Assembly (NCBI GenBank): GCA_039029935.1
Contig: JBCCFC010000835.1
Span: forward strand, 1 to 6,293
Length of the DNA stretch: 6,293 nt
Direction of reading: 5' to 3'
Source of the DNA: G039029935 sp039029935
Lineage (GTDB): Bacteria; Chloroflexota; Anaerolineae; Caldilineales; Caldilineaceae
Positions 6,004 through 6,293 of this stretch are shown in pieces. Both the position numbers and the translations under genes were made by a program. Positions within the stretch are counted from its first letter, which is position 1; every line of letters begins with the position of its first letter. The notes beneath the pieces are model-generated. The model saw only the letters and a program-made list of their open reading frames with translations, was not told the DNA's origin and ran no database searches.

Positions 6004-6293
6004 ATGAACGAGCATCTGATCCTGGACCGCAGCCCCATGCAGGTCTTCTACAAGTCCCTGCACGGTGGCCTCGCTCCCGGTGAGCTGGGTGCGGTCGTCG
6101 GTCGTCCGGGTGTGGGCAAGAGCCCCTTCCTCGTCCACATCGCCCTGGACCGCCTGCTGCGCGGCAAGAAGGTGCTGCACGTCTCGCTGCGCGCCGGCGC
6201 CGAGCACGTCCGGTCCTACTACGACGAGATCTTCAACAACCTCGCCCGCGCCGCCCGGGTCTCCGGCCCCGAGCGCCACGCGCTGAAGGTCGA
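6004..6293 (+). CDS. P-loop ATPase/KaiC-RecA-like protein, N-terminal part
   Basis: The first 96 codons of a gene that runs off the right edge. The protein starts MNEHLILDRSPMQVFYKSLH, then has GLAPGELGAVVGRPGVGKSP at 22-41, a Walker A motif (Gly33 to Ser40) in a setting like RecA/KaiC/DnaB-type or SIMIBI ATPases that hold a strand before GxPGxGKS. FLVHIALDRLLRGKKVLHVSL at 42-62 then fits the helix and second strand of that fold. Ser40 is followed by Pro, where hydrophobic or small residues are more usual. The N-terminal portion resembles small conserved ATPases I associate with deltaproteobacteria, whose function is unknown to me. Walker B and everything downstream are outside the window. 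It has a strong ribosome binding site and very GC-rich codons like the EF-G gene, and probably shares its transcript. Confidence 0.72.
   Translation, partial: MNEHLILDRSPMQVFYKSLHGGLAPGELGAVVGRPGVGKSPFLVHIALDRLLRGKKVLHVSLRAGAEHVRSYYDEIFNNLARAARVSGPERHALKV

Noticed and set aside
5386..6279. A long open frame of 297 codons on the minus strand across the right piece
   Set aside because: It lies opposite unmistakable EF-G and ATPase coding sequence, and high GC keeps antisense frames open. Its translation is a low-complexity Gly/Leu/Val/Asp/His-rich string with no recognisable family, and it runs through the join.
1..6293. CRISPR array, tRNA or rRNA genes, insertion sequence with terminal repeats
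   Set aside because: No regularly spaced repeats, no cloverleaf-like sequence with a CCA-type end, no rRNA blocks and no transposase were seen by eye on either strand.

Overview
This window looks like two unrelated pieces of bacterial DNA joined at about position 5400-5416. Positions 1 to about 5410 have moderate GC and mixed third codon positions. From about 5413 to the end the sequence is strongly GC-rich, with nearly every third codon position G or C. A gene is cut off on each side of the join: a multicopper oxidase loses its N-terminal part and an elongation factor G loses everything before domain IV. A chimeric assembly or clone is the simplest explanation, and conclusions about gene neighbourhood should not cross this point.

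Left piece, 1 to about 5410. An AT-rich leader with small dyad repeats and a possible promoter precedes a TylF/MycF-type SAM-dependent methyltransferase (226-990). It is followed 24 bases later on the same strand by a protein with an AlbA_2 (Schlafen-type) domain and a RecG-like/HATPase_c_4 ATP-binding domain (1015-2187). A glutamine synthetase-family ligase (2257-3624) comes next on the same strand. An isochorismatase-family cysteine hydrolase (4272-3637, minus strand) converges on it with 12 bases between the stop codons. Then comes a broken AAA-ATPase-like gene (about 4376-4836, plus strand), with an apparent frameshift and an in-frame stop. Its surviving frame overlaps the 3' end of the partial multicopper oxidase (minus strand). 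The source organism cannot be named. Shine-Dalgarno sites of the GGAG type and the protein families fit a bacterium, probably from an environmental assembly.

Right piece, about 5413-6293. This holds the C-terminal 184 residues of elongation factor G and, 36 bases downstream, the first 96 residues of a P-loop ATPase with a good ribosome binding site. GC content, the EF-G sequence and the ATPase type suggest a high-GC deltaproteobacterial or myxobacterial relative, but this is a judgement from memory of those families.

No tRNA, rRNA, CRISPR array, complete mobile element or clear intrinsic terminator was found. The methyltransferase and AlbA_2 genes may form one transcription unit. The glutamine synthetase-like ligase may or may not belong to it. 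I do not see a convincing new multi-gene system. The most useful points are the join, the decayed ATPase gene, and the pairing of a TylF-type methyltransferase with an AlbA_2 protein that has no C-terminal winged helix.
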